Shown piece after piece: positions 8,689-17,577 of a DNA stretch of 64,000 bases. The notes under the pieces were generated by a model. The model saw only the letters and a program-made list of their open reading frames with translations, ran no database searches and was not told the DNA's origin. The stretch lies in assembly GCF_002101595.1 (NCBI RefSeq), contig NZ_LQOM01000040.1, positions 1 to 64,000 on the forward strand. The letters are read 5' to 3'. Both the position numbers and the translations under genes were made by a program. The DNA comes from Mycobacterium celatum. Lineage in GTDB: Bacteria > Actinomycetota > Actinomycetes > Mycobacteriales > Mycobacteriaceae. Within the stretch, counting starts at the first letter, position 1. Each line of letters begins with the position of its first letter.

Positions 8689-10076
8689 TACTTCTTGACC
8701 TCGTCTTCGATGCCGCGCTCGGCGGCGATCGCCGACCGGCTGGTCGGCACTTTGGCGTGGATCCGAAGGTAGGTTTCGGTGTAGCGCGCCGCTATCCGGG
8801 TGCCGGCGAAGTCCGACGGGATGACGTCGCCGGTCTGCTGACGCCACTCATGCAGCAGCACAGCCAGATCGGCGGCAATCGCATCGGCATGGCCGGTGTC
8901 GTCGCTGCCCAGCAGATTGTTGGTCTCTGTGGGATCCCTACGCAGGTCGTAGAGTTCGCGTCCCGGCCGCGGTGCGGTGACCAACGGCGCCACCGCGTGT
9001 CCGGACGGGCTCTCCTCGATGTCCCACGGCAGATCCAGCAGCGGGCGATGTCCGTAGTTCTCGATGTAGCTGTATTCCTTTGTGCGAATTGCCCGTATCG
9101 GATCGAAGGAGTCGTGATAGGTCTTGGCGGTGTAGACGTGTTCGCGGACCGGGGTGGTGTCGTCGGGCGTCAGCAGCGCCCGGGCATGGGAGATGCCTTC
9201 GATGTCGTCGGGCTCGTCGACGCCGAGCAGACCCAGCAGCGTGGGCACCAGGTCCACGCCGGAAAACATCTCGTCGTAAACCCTTGGCGCGAGCCGTATT
9301 CGGGTGGGCGGACGGATGATCATCGCGATGCCGGTGCCGGCGTCGTACAGCGTGGACTTCGCGCGGGGGAACGCCGGGCCGTGGTCGGTGAAGAACACCA
9401 CCCAGGTCGTCGCGTCGAGGCCGGTGGCAGCCAACGTGTCCAGGATCCGACCGACCGCGGCGTCGGCGGTTTTGATCGACCCGTAGAAGTCGGCCATGTC
9501 CTGGCGGACTTCGCCGGTGTCGGGTAGATAGTCGGGCAGGGCGACGGTGGCGGCGTCGGCCGGTTCGTAGCGGTCCCGCGGATAGGGCCGGTGAGTTTCG
9601 AAGAACCCGGCCGTCAGGAAAAACGGTCGGCGCCCGGCACGCTCACGCAGCCATTGCTCGGTCCGCTCCACCACGTACTCGCAGTAGGAGTTCGACACGT
9701 CGAATTCGTCGAAACCCAGCCGAGACGGAAACGACGTCTCGTGCTGCATGCCGAAAAGCACCGAGTACCAACCGGATTCGGAGAGAATGTCCGGCAGGGT
9801 GCGCACGCCGGAGCGGTACTCCCAGCCGTGGTGGGCCAGGCCGACCAGCCCGTTGCTCTGCGGGTAGCGGCCGGTGAACAGCGATCCGCGCGACGGCGAA
9901 CACAGCGGCGCGGTGGCATGTGCCCGGGTGAACAGGATGCCCTCGTCGGCCAGCCGGTCCAGCCGGGGACTCGAGACATCGGTGTGGCCGTAGACGCCCA
10001 GATAACGACCAAGGTCGTGCCAATGCACGACCAATACGTTGTCGGGCGTTTCGTCACTGTCGCTGATCGCCGCCAC
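8688..10076 (-). CDS. Type I sulfatase (Rv0296c-like)
   Basis: From the GTG at 10076 the protein has 462 residues, near the 465 recalled for Rv0296c. It has the sulfatase signature CSPSRG (Cys59, the residue converted to formylglycine by FGE), an N-terminal metal strand NVLVVHWHD and a second metal site FFTDHGP. It hydrolyses an unknown sulfate ester and is paired with the adjacent sulfotransferase. The start is uncertain: the GGGGAG stretch abuts the GTG, and the frame is open to 10313 over the nitroreductase gene. The chosen start overlaps that gene by 23 bases. Confidence 0.86.
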   Translation of the reverse strand: MAAISDSDETPDNVLVVHWHDLGRYLGVYGHTDVSSPRLDRLADEGILFTRAHATAPLCSPSRGSLFTGRYPQSNGLVGLAHHGWEYRSGVRTLPDILSESGWYSVLFGMQHETSFPSRLGFDEFDVSNSYCEYVVERTEQWLRERAGRRPFFLTAGFFETHRPYPRDRYEPADAATVALPDYLPDTGEVRQDMADFYGSIKTADAAVGRILDTLAATGLDATTWVVFFTDHGPAFPRAKSTLYDAGTGIAMIIRPPTRIRLAPRVYDEMFSGVDLVPTLLGLLGVDEPDDIEGISHARALLTPDDTTPVREHVYTAKTYHDSFDPIRAIRTKEYSYIENYGHRPLLDLPWDIEESPSGHAVAPLVTAPRPGRELYDLRRDPTETNNLLGSDDTGHADAIAADLAVLLHEWRQQTGDVIPSDFAGTRIAARYTETYLRIHAKVPTSRSAIAAERGIEDEVKK

Positions 10077-10728
10077 CTCCCCAGCTGTTCTCGGACACGA
10101 ACTCGGCCAGCGGCCGGGCAAACGCCCAGCCGTCCAATTCCAGCGCCGGCCGGTCGGGAAAATCGGGTACCGGCCCCAAGCACAGTATGGCCACCGGTTC
10201 GGCGTCGGCCGGCATGGACAGCAGAGCCGCCAGCCGCTGCGGATCGAACAGCGACACCCAGCCCATCCCGAGACCTTCGGATCGCGCTGCCAGCCAAAGG
10301 TTTTGGATTGCACACGACACCGACGCCAGATCCATCTGCGGCAGGGTGCGCCGCCCGAAGACGTGGGCTTCCCGGCCGTCGCGCAGAGCCACCACCAGCA
10401 GCTCGGCGCAGTCCAGAATGCCCTCGACCTTCAGCGCCAGAAATTCCTGGGCGCGCCGGCCCAGCGCGTGCGCGGTGAGCAGCCGCTCCTCGTCGACCAA
10501 GGCGTGGATGCGTCGTCGCAGCGAGCCGTCGGTGATCCGGATGAACCGCCACGGCTGCATCAGCCCGACGCTGGGCGCGGCATGCGCGGCCTGCAGCAGG
10601 CGCGCCAGCACGTCGTCTGCAACGGTGCTGCCCGGCACGAACCGGCGCATGTCGCGGCGCTCGCAGATCACGCGGTAGACGGTTTGCCGCTCGAGCGGGC
10701 TGAACGCGTGATCATTCACAGGGGCCAT
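10054..10728 (-). CDS. BluB-like nitroreductase-fold flavoprotein (Rv0306-like)
   Basis: The 224-residue protein is a nitroreductase-fold FMN protein: an early CERRDMRRF segment, PSVGLMQPWRF in the first quarter and EGLGMGWVSLFD near the end, the pattern of BluB (5,6-dimethylbenzimidazole synthase, the lower ligand of vitamin B12). Rv0306 is the M. tuberculosis equivalent by synteny. The start MAPVNDHAF at 10728 is preferred to upstream Met codons at 10866 and 10827, which enter the divergent gene's leader. FMN-dependent function is inferred from family only. Confidence 0.85.
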   Translation of the reverse strand: MAPVNDHAFSPLERQTVYRVICERRDMRRFVPGSTVADDVLARLLQAAHAAPSVGLMQPWRFIRITDGSLRRRIHALVDEERLLTAHALGRRAQEFLALKVEGILDCAELLVVALRDGREAHVFGRRTLPQMDLASVSCAIQNLWLAARSEGLGMGWVSLFDPQRLAALLSMPADAEPVAILCLGPVPDFPDRPALELDGWAFARPLAEFVSENSWGGGGDQRQ

Positions 10729-10825
10729 CGTAGAAACCCATCCCTGCTCGAGAAGACGCAGACTCGCACGATTGCCGCCCGAACAGTGCGATTCTGTGTC
10801 TGCTGGGCGTCGGGAGAGGAGTCCC

Positions 10826-11143
10826 ATGATGAAGTTTCCTGAATCGCTCGACCAATTGCCGACCAATGGTGCCGCCGGGCGGGTCTACGGCGAGCCGTAC
10901 CGTACCGCCGATGGCGCCACCGTCATCCCGGTCGCCAAGATCCGGGGTTCCACCGCCACACCGCTCGGCGTGTTTGTCGTGGCCGGGGACAGGGCTTCCT
11001 GGGTCGCGGCCGTCGACGCCAATCGCATCGCGCTGATCGGCGTGCTCACCGGTCTGCTGTCGGCCGTAATCGCCAGCCTCGCGGTGCTGCGCCGTCCACC
11101 CTGGCCGGACCTGTCTGTGCCTCACCACCGCTACGGCCGGTAG
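10826..11143 (+). CDS. Small GerW/YtfJ-like protein with one membrane segment
   Basis: The 105-residue protein (MMKFPESLDQ) has an N-terminal region with GEPYRTADGATVIPVAKI, resembling the repeated beta motif of the GerW/YtfJ sporulation-like family, and a hydrophobic segment at about 70-95 (IALIGVLTGLLSAVIA). GGAGAGGAG at 10813-10821 precedes ATG 10826. The 3' end overlaps the convergent gene at 11131 by 13 bases. Family assignment is tentative and no function can be given. Confidence 0.65.
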   Translation: MMKFPESLDQLPTNGAAGRVYGEPYRTADGATVIPVAKIRGSTATPLGVFVVAGDRASWVAAVDANRIALIGVLTGLLSAVIASLAVLRRPPWPDLSVPHHRYGR

Positions 11144-11613
11144 GTGACGCCGACCGCGCGGAACACGTATTCCGGCGGCATGTCGAAAGCCAGCGACCGG
11201 CGGGGCAGTCCGGTGAGCACGTCGCCGGGGATGGCGGTTTTGTAGTGCAGCGACAGCTGCCCGTTGAACGCCGGATCCACCCGCCCGACGTCCAGCTCGA
11301 CCTGCAGACCCGTCGGCGCGAGTTGCGCAGTCGCCGGGCCGGTCTGCGGCGCGTCCCAGCGGACGTCGACGGTGGGACCGGCCAGCTTCGGGAGCGACGA
11401 CAGGGTGGCCAGCACCCGCTGGGAGGTCAACACCAGGGAGCCGACGTAGCTGGCGACGCTGTGCGACGACCGCAGGCCCGGGATGGCGCCGCTGAATCGC
11501 CGGGTGATCGCGACATAGTCGGCGAGGTAGACGACTCCTTCGGCTTCGACCTCCGCGCGGACGTCGGCTGGCAGCTTGCCGATACCGAACAGCCTTCGGA
11601 CGATGACTGCCAT
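11131..11613 (-). CDS. Conserved hypothetical protein (Rv0307c-like)
   Basis: The 160-residue protein equals the length I recall for Rv0307c and lies in the syntenic place after the Rv0306-like gene. It is mixed alpha/beta with no signal peptide or clear membrane segment; residues such as VYLADYVAI, SLVLTSQRVL and LSLHYKTAIPG suggest a small beta domain of the kind that binds lipids or membranes. No catalytic motif is recognisable. It ends the minus-strand block that begins with the ABC exporter at 15595. Confidence 0.75.
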   Translation of the reverse strand: MAVIVRRLFGIGKLPADVRAEVEAEGVVYLADYVAITRRFSGAIPGLRSSHSVASYVGSLVLTSQRVLATLSSLPKLAGPTVDVRWDAPQTGPATAQLAPTGLQVELDVGRVDPAFNGQLSLHYKTAIPGDVLTGLPRRSLAFDMPPEYVFRAVGVTYRP

Positions 11614-11640
11614 GCGCCCAGTATGACCACGGTGCCGGTG

Positions 11641-12504
11641 CTAGTGCTCGCGGCTGCTGGTAGCCGGCTGGCCCGCCACTCGCTTTGTCACCTCGGGCAG
11701 CGGTGCGGCGATGCGTCCTTGCACGGGAGCACCGTTGCGCACAGCGGGAACGACGACCCGTTTGGTGTCGGGCTTGAGGTCGCCGGGCGCACCGCGTGCA
11801 CCGGGCATGGCGGTCGGGGGCATCATCGGCACCGCGCCCACCCCGCCCCTCGGCGAGGCCAGGGGCTCCGGCGGTCCCGGCGCCGCGGGCGCGGTCGGCG
11901 ACGACGCCGGGACGGTACCGGTAGACGGGGTCGGCGGCGGCCCGAGCACCGCCGTCGGCACGGTGGCGTCGAATCCGCCACTGCCCAAACTGCCACCGCC
12001 GCTGGGTAATTCGTCCAGGTCGTCGAACACTTCCTCGGGCATGGGCTCGGTGTCGGCCGCGTTTCCCTGCAGACCGCTCATGCCCATCTGCATGGCCTGC
12101 TGGCCGGCTTGGGCGGCCTGTTGCGGGGCTTGGGCCAGCGGTTGCAGGGCGCCGCCGAGCGCCCCGGCGATTGCGCCGGCGATGCCGGACGCCAGCTGCG
12201 GAATCTGCTGGGACATCTGGTTCGGATCCGAAAGCCCGTTCAGCCGCGCGGCCGAGTCTTCTTCGTTGCCGGGGAATTTGGCTTCCGCGTCGGCAGCTTT
12301 GAGGCCGCGCTCGGCCTGGCCGGCCAGCGCGTCGGCGAAATCGGACGGGACGCCGATGTTGGCCGCCGCACCCAACGTTGCCAGCAGGTTGTCGACGATC
12401 GAACCGGGCCCGGGAACGGCAGTGGGCGGGATCGGTGGCGGCGGCGTATTGGCCGCGGCAGCGGCGGCGTAATCCGCTGGTGAGGCGCGCAAGTCGGGGC
12501 TCAT
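11641..12504 (-). CDS. Ala/Pro-rich protein, possible ESX-associated secreted factor
   Basis: The 287-residue protein starts MSPDLRASPADYAAAAAA and has no Sec signal. Residues about 35-150 are predicted helical (Ala/Gln-rich, with PQQAAQAGQQAMQ), followed by an acidic patch (EEVFDDLDELP) and a long Pro/Gly/Ala tail that ends with basic stretches (KRVVVPAVRNG). This helical-body-plus-disordered-tail layout is seen in EspB/EspK-like and other ESX-associated proteins, but no export motif was identified with confidence. Its start overlaps the stop of the 204-residue gene by four bases, so they are co-translated. Confidence 0.6.
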   Translation of the reverse strand: MSPDLRASPADYAAAAAANTPPPPIPPTAVPGPGSIVDNLLATLGAAANIGVPSDFADALAGQAERGLKAADAEAKFPGNEEDSAARLNGLSDPNQMSQQIPQLASGIAGAIAGALGGALQPLAQAPQQAAQAGQQAMQMGMSGLQGNAADTEPMPEEVFDDLDELPSGGGSLGSGGFDATVPTAVLGPPPTPSTGTVPASSPTAPAAPGPPEPLASPRGGVGAVPMMPPTAMPGARGAPGDLKPDTKRVVVPAVRNGAPVQGRIAAPLPEVTKRVAGQPATSSREH

Positions 12505-13115
12505 GTCGGCTCGCGTAACAGTGCGACAACCTGATCACGGCGCACGGTGGGCCGCGTGAATACCGCGTCGATGCCGTGCTCCGCAGCGAACTGGCGGGCG
12601 GATCGGTCGAGGCCCTCGGCGTCGAGCACCTTTTGGACCGCGTCGAGGATGTCCTGGCCGTACATTGCGGCCTTGGCGCTGGCCCGGCTCTGGCAGTCCG
12701 CCAACACGCCGACAAGCCCGTCGAGTTTGGCCGCCGGGGAATCTTTACTGCCCTCGATCCGCCGGATTCGGCTCTCTCCGTCTTCGGCGATACTGGTGAG
12801 CTCCGCGCGCAGTTCACGCACCGCGTCGTGTGCGGATTCGAAAGCCGCCCTTTTGATCTCGTTCTTCTCCGCGATGCTGTGGGCATGGTCCTCGCCGCGC
12901 CGGAACGCATCGTGCACGTCGTCGGCGGTCACGCCGGCCTGGTCGGCTAGTGGCCCAAAGCGGGCCTGGCACAGCCGGTCTCGCAGATCCTGGTAGGCGG
13001 CAGCGACATTGCCGCATTCGGCCGAAGCATTCGCGACGATCGCCACGTTCGAACCCGACGGCCACACATGACCGACCAGGATCTGCGAATAACGGCCGGG
13101 CGGGAAGTCCGACAT
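12501..13115 (-). CDS. Helical unknown protein co-encoded with an FHA-ABC exporter
   Basis: The 204-residue protein (MSDFPPGRYSQIL) is largely helical and charged (about residues 30-150), with coiled-coil-like stretches EKNEIKRAAFESAHDAVREL. Two Cys occur early (CGN, DRLCQ). It lacks a signal peptide and a WXG motif. It begins 35 bases after the ABC exporter stop and overlaps the next gene by four bases. Its all-helical form and its Ala/Pro-rich partner recall EspC/EspA-like or DUF4226-type pairs, but that is inference. Confidence 0.6.
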   Translation of the reverse strand: MSDFPPGRYSQILVGHVWPSGSNVAIVANASAECGNVAAAYQDLRDRLCQARFGPLADQAGVTADDVHDAFRRGEDHAHSIAEKNEIKRAAFESAHDAVRELRAELTSIAEDGESRIRRIEGSKDSPAAKLDGLVGVLADCQSRASAKAAMYGQDILDAVQKVLDAEGLDRSARQFAAEHGIDAVFTRPTVRRDQVVALLREPT

Positions 13116-13150
13116 TCGCCGATGCTATCGCCGCCGCCGGAAAGCGCTAT

Positions 13151-15595
13151 TCAGCTTTTGGCGCTGTGCACACGCAGCCGCAACCGGAACCGCACGAACA
13201 GGGTGGCCACCATTCCCAGCAGCACCAGCATGCCGACGTCGAGCACCCAGTAGTGCAGCGAATGCGTCCACAGCCGGTCGGTGGGCACCAGCGGCTCGAT
13301 CGTGCGCAGATCGACCGTCGACGCCGAGGCCGCGAAGCCCCATCGCGCCGGCAGCAGCCACGAGACCTGGTCCAGACCCGTTCGGCCGGTCACCGGAATC
13401 AGCCCGCCGGCCATCACCATCGACACCATGATCGCCACCACCAGCATCGGCAGCACCTGCTCGGTGGACCGGGCCAGGGACGACAACGCCAGGCCCACCA
13501 TCGCCGAGACGATCGCCATCAACGCCAGCGTCACGTACAGCTCGGTGACCGCGTGCACCGGCCCGTTGCCCAACAACACCGCGCCGCGGGTCGGCATGCC
13601 TTTGCCGACAGCCATGATCGCCGTGAGGATCGCGGTCTGCACCACCGCTGCGGCGCTGAACACGACGACCTTGGCCCCCAGATACGCCGTCGCCGACAGC
13701 CCTACCGCCCGTTCGCGCTGGAAGATCAGCCGTTCCCCGACCAGGTCGCGAATCGTGAGCGCGGTCCCCATGAACACCGCGGCGATATTCAGCAGGATCA
13801 GGATCGAGTTGGGTTCATCCGTGTCCGGCGGGGCATGACCGAAGCCGGTCTTGCCGGGTACCGCCAGCGACAGCGTGCCCAGCACGAAAGGCAGCAGCGC
13901 CAGGAACGCGAAGTATCCGCGGTCGGCGGCGATGAGCCGGGTCTGGCGGCGGGCCAGCGTGAAAACCTGCCGTCGCCGGCCGGTGCGCGGCGGGCTGCCC
14001 AGCGGCGCTGCGGCGGCCGTCGGGGGGCGTCGGGGGGCGGGGGGATGCCGTGCCAGGAAGGCCTGGTGCACCCCGTCGGGGTCGGTGCTGACCCGGGCGA
14101 AGATGTCGGCCCAGTCGGTGCTGCCCATCGCCGGCCCGATCTCGGCGGGCGGGTCGGCGAACGCGGTCTTGCCGCCGGGGGCCAGCAGCAGTATCTGGTC
14201 GCACATGTTGACGTAGGTCAGCGAGTGGGTGACGACGATGACCACCCGGCCGGCGTCGGCCAGCCGGCGCAGCATCGTCATCACCTGCCGGTCCAGCGCC
14301 GGGTCCAGCCCGGACGTCGGTTCATCGAGGATGAGCAGCGACGGGCCGGTCAGCAGTTCCATCGCCACCGATGCGCGCTTGCGCTGCCCGCCAGAGAGCT
14401 TGTCCACCCGCGTCTTTCGGTGCGGGGTCAGGTCCAGCTCGTCGAGGACCCGCTTGACCACTCGGCGACGGTCGTCGGCCGAGGTGTCCGGCGGAAGCCG
14501 CAGTTCGGCGGCGTAGCCCAGCGCCTGTTCGACGGTGAGTTGGCGGTGCACCACGTCGTCTTGGGGGACCATCCCGATCCGGGAGCGCATCGACGCGTAT
14601 TCGGCGTGCACGTCGTGTCCGTCGAACGTGACCACGCCGGCGGTGGGTTGCGTTGTGCCGCCGACCAGTTTGACCAGCGTGGATTTCCCCGCGCCCGACG
14701 GCCCGATCACCGCGGTCAGGGTGCCCGGCCGGGCGGTGAACGACACGTCGGTCAACAGCGGATGACCGTCGATGGTCAGCGCCAGCCCCTGTGCGGTCAG
14801 TCCGCTGCTGCGCGCCTGTGCAACCCGTGGGACCAGGGTGTGGCCCGACGCCACCAGGTCGGTGTTGCCGACGGTGACGACGTCGCCGTCGCGCAGCAGG
14901 GTGCAGGTGATCGGGGTGCCGTTGACGAATGTGCCGTTGCTGCTGTGGTTGTCGCGGATCTCGAGACCGCCCGGGGTGGACACCAGCACCGCGTGCACCC
15001 GGGATGCCAGCGCGTCGTTGACGACGATGTTGTTGGTCTTGGCGCGGCCGATGGTCGCCGAACCGGCCGGCGCAGATCCCGGCCGCGGCGGTCGCCGCAG
15101 CCGCATGGTGCGTTCCCGGAAAGCCGTTTCGGTGGGCCGTGTTTGGGGTCCTGTGCGTCGCTGCGGAGGCCGTGTCGGGGTGGGCAGGCTACGTAGCGTG
15201 CGCGGGTTGCGGGGTTCGGGCGCTGCGCTGGACGTGGCGACGCGGAATGTCAGCTGCGGCCCGTGCGGGCTGCCGAGCGTGATGCGCTGACCGTCGCGGA
15301 CGCTGACCAGCGGCACGCGTACGCCGTCGGCGTAAACCCCGTTCTGGCTCTTGTCGACGACAACCCACCGTCCGCTGTCGAACCGCAGAATCGCGTGAAC
15401 GCGCGAAATCAGCGCCAGGTCGGCGGGGTCGCCGTCGTGCAGACAGATGTCGCAGTCACGATCGCGGCCGACGACGACGTCGCGTTCGGCGGGAAAGGTG
15501 TACATCGCCGAACCCAGCCAGACGGTCAACGGCAGCTCGCTCGGCCCGTTCACCAGGGCGAGCCGGGTCGTGTTGCCTTCGTCAGACTGCGTCAT
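13151..15595 (-). CDS. FHA-domain ABC exporter, fused ATPase-permease (Rv1747-like)
   Basis: The 814-residue protein has, in order: FHA domain 1 (about 20-115, VVGRDRDCD and ISRVHA), a Pro/Arg-rich linker, FHA domain 2 (about 180-255, IGRAKTNNI, SRVHA, SSNGTFVNG), an ABC ATPase (about 270-500: Walker A GPSGAGKST near 296-304, signature LSGGQRKR, Walker B LLILDEPTSG) and six membrane segments (about 560-805). This is the architecture of Rv1747, an exporter regulated through FHA binding to phosphothreonine by PknF. Here no kinase gene is adjacent and the genes downstream are unknown helical proteins. It is probably a paralogue or relocated copy. Confidence 0.9.
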   Translation of the reverse strand: MTQSDEGNTTRLALVNGPSELPLTVWLGSAMYTFPAERDVVVGRDRDCDICLHDGDPADLALISRVHAILRFDSGRWVVVDKSQNGVYADGVRVPLVSVRDGQRITLGSPHGPQLTFRVATSSAAPEPRNPRTLRSLPTPTRPPQRRTGPQTRPTETAFRERTMRLRRPPRPGSAPAGSATIGRAKTNNIVVNDALASRVHAVLVSTPGGLEIRDNHSSNGTFVNGTPITCTLLRDGDVVTVGNTDLVASGHTLVPRVAQARSSGLTAQGLALTIDGHPLLTDVSFTARPGTLTAVIGPSGAGKSTLVKLVGGTTQPTAGVVTFDGHDVHAEYASMRSRIGMVPQDDVVHRQLTVEQALGYAAELRLPPDTSADDRRRVVKRVLDELDLTPHRKTRVDKLSGGQRKRASVAMELLTGPSLLILDEPTSGLDPALDRQVMTMLRRLADAGRVVIVVTHSLTYVNMCDQILLLAPGGKTAFADPPAEIGPAMGSTDWADIFARVSTDPDGVHQAFLARHPPAPRRPPTAAAAPLGSPPRTGRRRQVFTLARRQTRLIAADRGYFAFLALLPFVLGTLSLAVPGKTGFGHAPPDTDEPNSILILLNIAAVFMGTALTIRDLVGERLIFQRERAVGLSATAYLGAKVVVFSAAAVVQTAILTAIMAVGKGMPTRGAVLLGNGPVHAVTELYVTLALMAIVSAMVGLALSSLARSTEQVLPMLVVAIMVSMVMAGGLIPVTGRTGLDQVSWLLPARWGFAASASTVDLRTIEPLVPTDRLWTHSLHYWVLDVGMLVLLGMVATLFVRFRLRLRVHSAKS

Positions 15596-15803
15596 CTCGT
15601 GCTCTCATAAACCTCGCGATCAATTTGCTGTGAAGACGACGCCGTCAGCGTTTGTCATTGCTGGACAAGGACATCGGTTGCCGATCATATAGACCGAACC
15701 TGCGATCGGCGGGACGCGACGGCTGTGTCGCGGCCGCGCAGTGACCGGATCGAAGCTCAACTTTTACTTGACGCTGAGATTGTTCGGCGTCGACGATGAA
15801 ACG

Positions 15804-16468
15804 GTGCGCCGACTGCTGGGTTCGCTTTGCGCTGCGCTGTGCGCGACCGCCGTGACGCTGGCCGGCGCACCGCCGGGCGCTGCGGTCGGCGCGCCGTGGT
15901 TCGCGCCGTCCGTCGGCAACGCCACCCAAGTGGTTTCGGTTGTGGAGTGGGCGGTTCGAACGCCAAGATGGACGTCTATCAGCGCACCGCCACCGGCTGG
16001 CAGCCGATCGGCGCGGGGATCCCGACCCATATCGGGTCGGCGGGGTTGGCGCCGAAGGCCAAAAGCGGCTACCCGGCCACACCGATGGGCGTCTATTCGC
16101 TGGACTCCGCATTCGGCACCGCGCCCAATCCTGGCGGCGGACTGCCGTACACGCAGGTCGGGCCCAACCACTGGTGGAACGGCGACGATCACAGCCCGAC
16201 CTTCAATACCATGCAGGTCTGCCAGAAAGCGCAGTGCCCGTTCGACACGGACGCGAGCGAGAATCTCGAAATCCCGCAGTACAAGCACGCGGTGGTGATG
16301 GGCGTCAACAAGGCCCGCCGGCCCGGCGACGGCGCCGCGTTTTTCTTCCACACCACCGACGGCGGGCCGACGGCGGGATGCGTGGCGATCGACGACGACA
16401 CGCTGGTGCAGATCATCCGGTGGCTGCGGCCCGGTGCGCTGATCGCGATCGCGAAGCAATCAGGCTAG
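15804..16468 (+). pseudogene. Exported L,D-transpeptidase-like protein (Rv0309-like) with a frameshift
   Basis: A signal peptide and the segment VGNATQVVSVV are read in one frame from GTG 15804; the rest of the protein (from GGSNAKMDVYQ to the stop at 16468) is read in another. The switch falls at 15942-15950, where one base appears to be missing. A single added base would give 221 residues, matching the family (218 recalled for Rv0309). The C-terminal region has HTTDGGPTAGCVAID, a YkuD-like Cys motif. The gene is broken here, or the sequence has an error. Its 3' end overlaps the convergent gene by nine bases. Confidence 0.82.
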
Positions 16469-16924
16469 GGCGCGACCGGGCTTCACCTTGAAGTCGAGGC
16501 CCGCCAACGACATTGTCGCCTCGTAGGTGCGGTCATAGCCCGTCGCGCTGATCTTCCAGCCGTCGGCGGTGCGCCGGTAGCGGTCGCGGTAGAACGCCGC
16601 GCCGATCAGCATGAAGTCGAACTCGGCGACGATGACGCGGTCCTGCAGATACCAGGTGCCCGACGCCTCGTCGCCGCTCACCGTGATCTCGGGATGGGTG
16701 ACCCGGTGTTCGGTGATGATGCCCGGTCCCAGTGCCGAGCGCATGTAGGCGACCAGATCGTCGCGGTTGGTGAAGTGGTGCTCCTCGCCGACTGACGATC
16801 CGTAGTCGCCCTTTACGTCGTCGGTGAGGGTGTCCGCGAAGTCGTCCCAGTGCTTGGTGTCCAGCGCCCGCAAGTAGCGGTACTTGACCTGTTCGATGGC
16901 TGCGATGTCGTCGTGCGGGCTCAT
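16460..16924 (-). CDS. SnoaL-like / NTF2-fold protein (Rv0310c-like)
   Basis: The 154-residue protein (MSPHDDIAAIEQVKYRYLRALD) has the alpha+beta pattern of the SnoaL_4 cone-shaped fold: an N-terminal helix with KYRYLRALDTKHWDDF, then strands HRVTHPEITV, SGTWYLQDRV and YRDRYRRTADGWKI. Relatives include dehydratases and isomerases such as scytalone dehydratase-like enzymes, but many are of unknown function. The ATG shares a base with the TetR gene stop (TGATG), so the regulator and this protein are co-expressed. Confidence 0.82.
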   Translation of the reverse strand: MSPHDDIAAIEQVKYRYLRALDTKHWDDFADTLTDDVKGDYGSSVGEEHHFTNRDDLVAYMRSALGPGIITEHRVTHPEITVSGDEASGTWYLQDRVIVAEFDFMLIGAAFYRDRYRRTADGWKISATGYDRTYEATMSLAGLDFKVKPGRALA

Positions 16925-17538
16925 CACGACATTTGAGCACAGCGCTGCAGGTAGTGCGTCACCATGTCGATCAGCGCGCGACGTTCCCGCTGCCAGTCGA
17001 CGGGCACGCCCATGATCATCTGGGCCAGCACCACGCCGCGCAGCGCGGCCCAAATCACCTCGGCCACACCGTCATTGGCAGGATCGTCGGTAATCAGCCG
17101 ACCAAGTTGATTGATCGCCGCGTTCATCTCGACCAGGTGTCGGCGCGAACTCTCGCCCCAGCGGGTGGCCCGCAGAATCTCGAACGCGGCCAGCGAAGCG
17201 GGGCTGGAATAACAGCTCCAGGCGGTGTCGACGACGACCTCGATGCGTTCTCGCAGCGGCAGTTCGCCGACATCGGCCGCCGACAGCGAGTCCAGCAGCT
17301 TGGCCACGCCGTCGTCGACGACGGCCATCAGAAGACCGTTGCGGTCGCCGAAGTGGTACTGGATGACGCCCCACGTCACGCCGGCGCGTTCGGCGACATG
17401 TTTGGCGGTCGCGGCCCCGAAGCCCTCCTCGGCGATGCAGCGGACGGTTTCGTTGATGATCTTCGCGCGGGTGTCGTCGCCGCGTTTGCGGGGCGCGCTG
17501 GTCTGCCGTGTGGGCGCGGCACCTGCGTATATGGACAT
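16924..17538 (-). CDS. TetR-family transcriptional regulator
   Basis: The 204-residue protein has an N-terminal helix-turn-helix at about residues 44-63 (TAKHVAERAG, WGVIQYHFGDRNGLL), typical of TetR. The rest is an alpha-helical ligand domain. ATG 17538 is the first Met after the AT-rich promoter; the frame open to 17655 runs into the divergent gene. It is co-translated with the SnoaL-like protein and divergent from the Rv0311-like gene 39 bases away, so it probably controls both from an operator in that gap. Confidence 0.88.
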   Translation of the reverse strand: MSIYAGAAPTRQTSAPRKRGDDTRAKIINETVRCIAEEGFGAATAKHVAERAGVTWGVIQYHFGDRNGLLMAVVDDGVAKLLDSLSAADVGELPLRERIEVVVDTAWSCYSSPASLAAFEILRATRWGESSRRHLVEMNAAINQLGRLITDDPANDGVAEVIWAALRGVVLAQMIMGVPVDWQRERRALIDMVTHYLQRCAQMS

Positions 17539-17553
17539 TGTTGACTTTATAAC

Positions 17554-17567
17554 ATAGTACTGACTAT
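17554..17567 (+). promoter_or_regulatory. Candidate TetR operator in the divergent promoter
   Basis: The 39-base gap between the TetR gene and the Rv0311-like gene is unusually AT-rich for this genome and contains the inverted repeat ATAGT-ACTG-ACTAT. Its position between two divergent starts is what is expected of an autoregulated TetR site overlapping both promoters. The arms are short (5 bases), so the exact footprint is uncertain. Confidence 0.5.
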
Positions 17568-17577
17568 TTTTGGGCTG

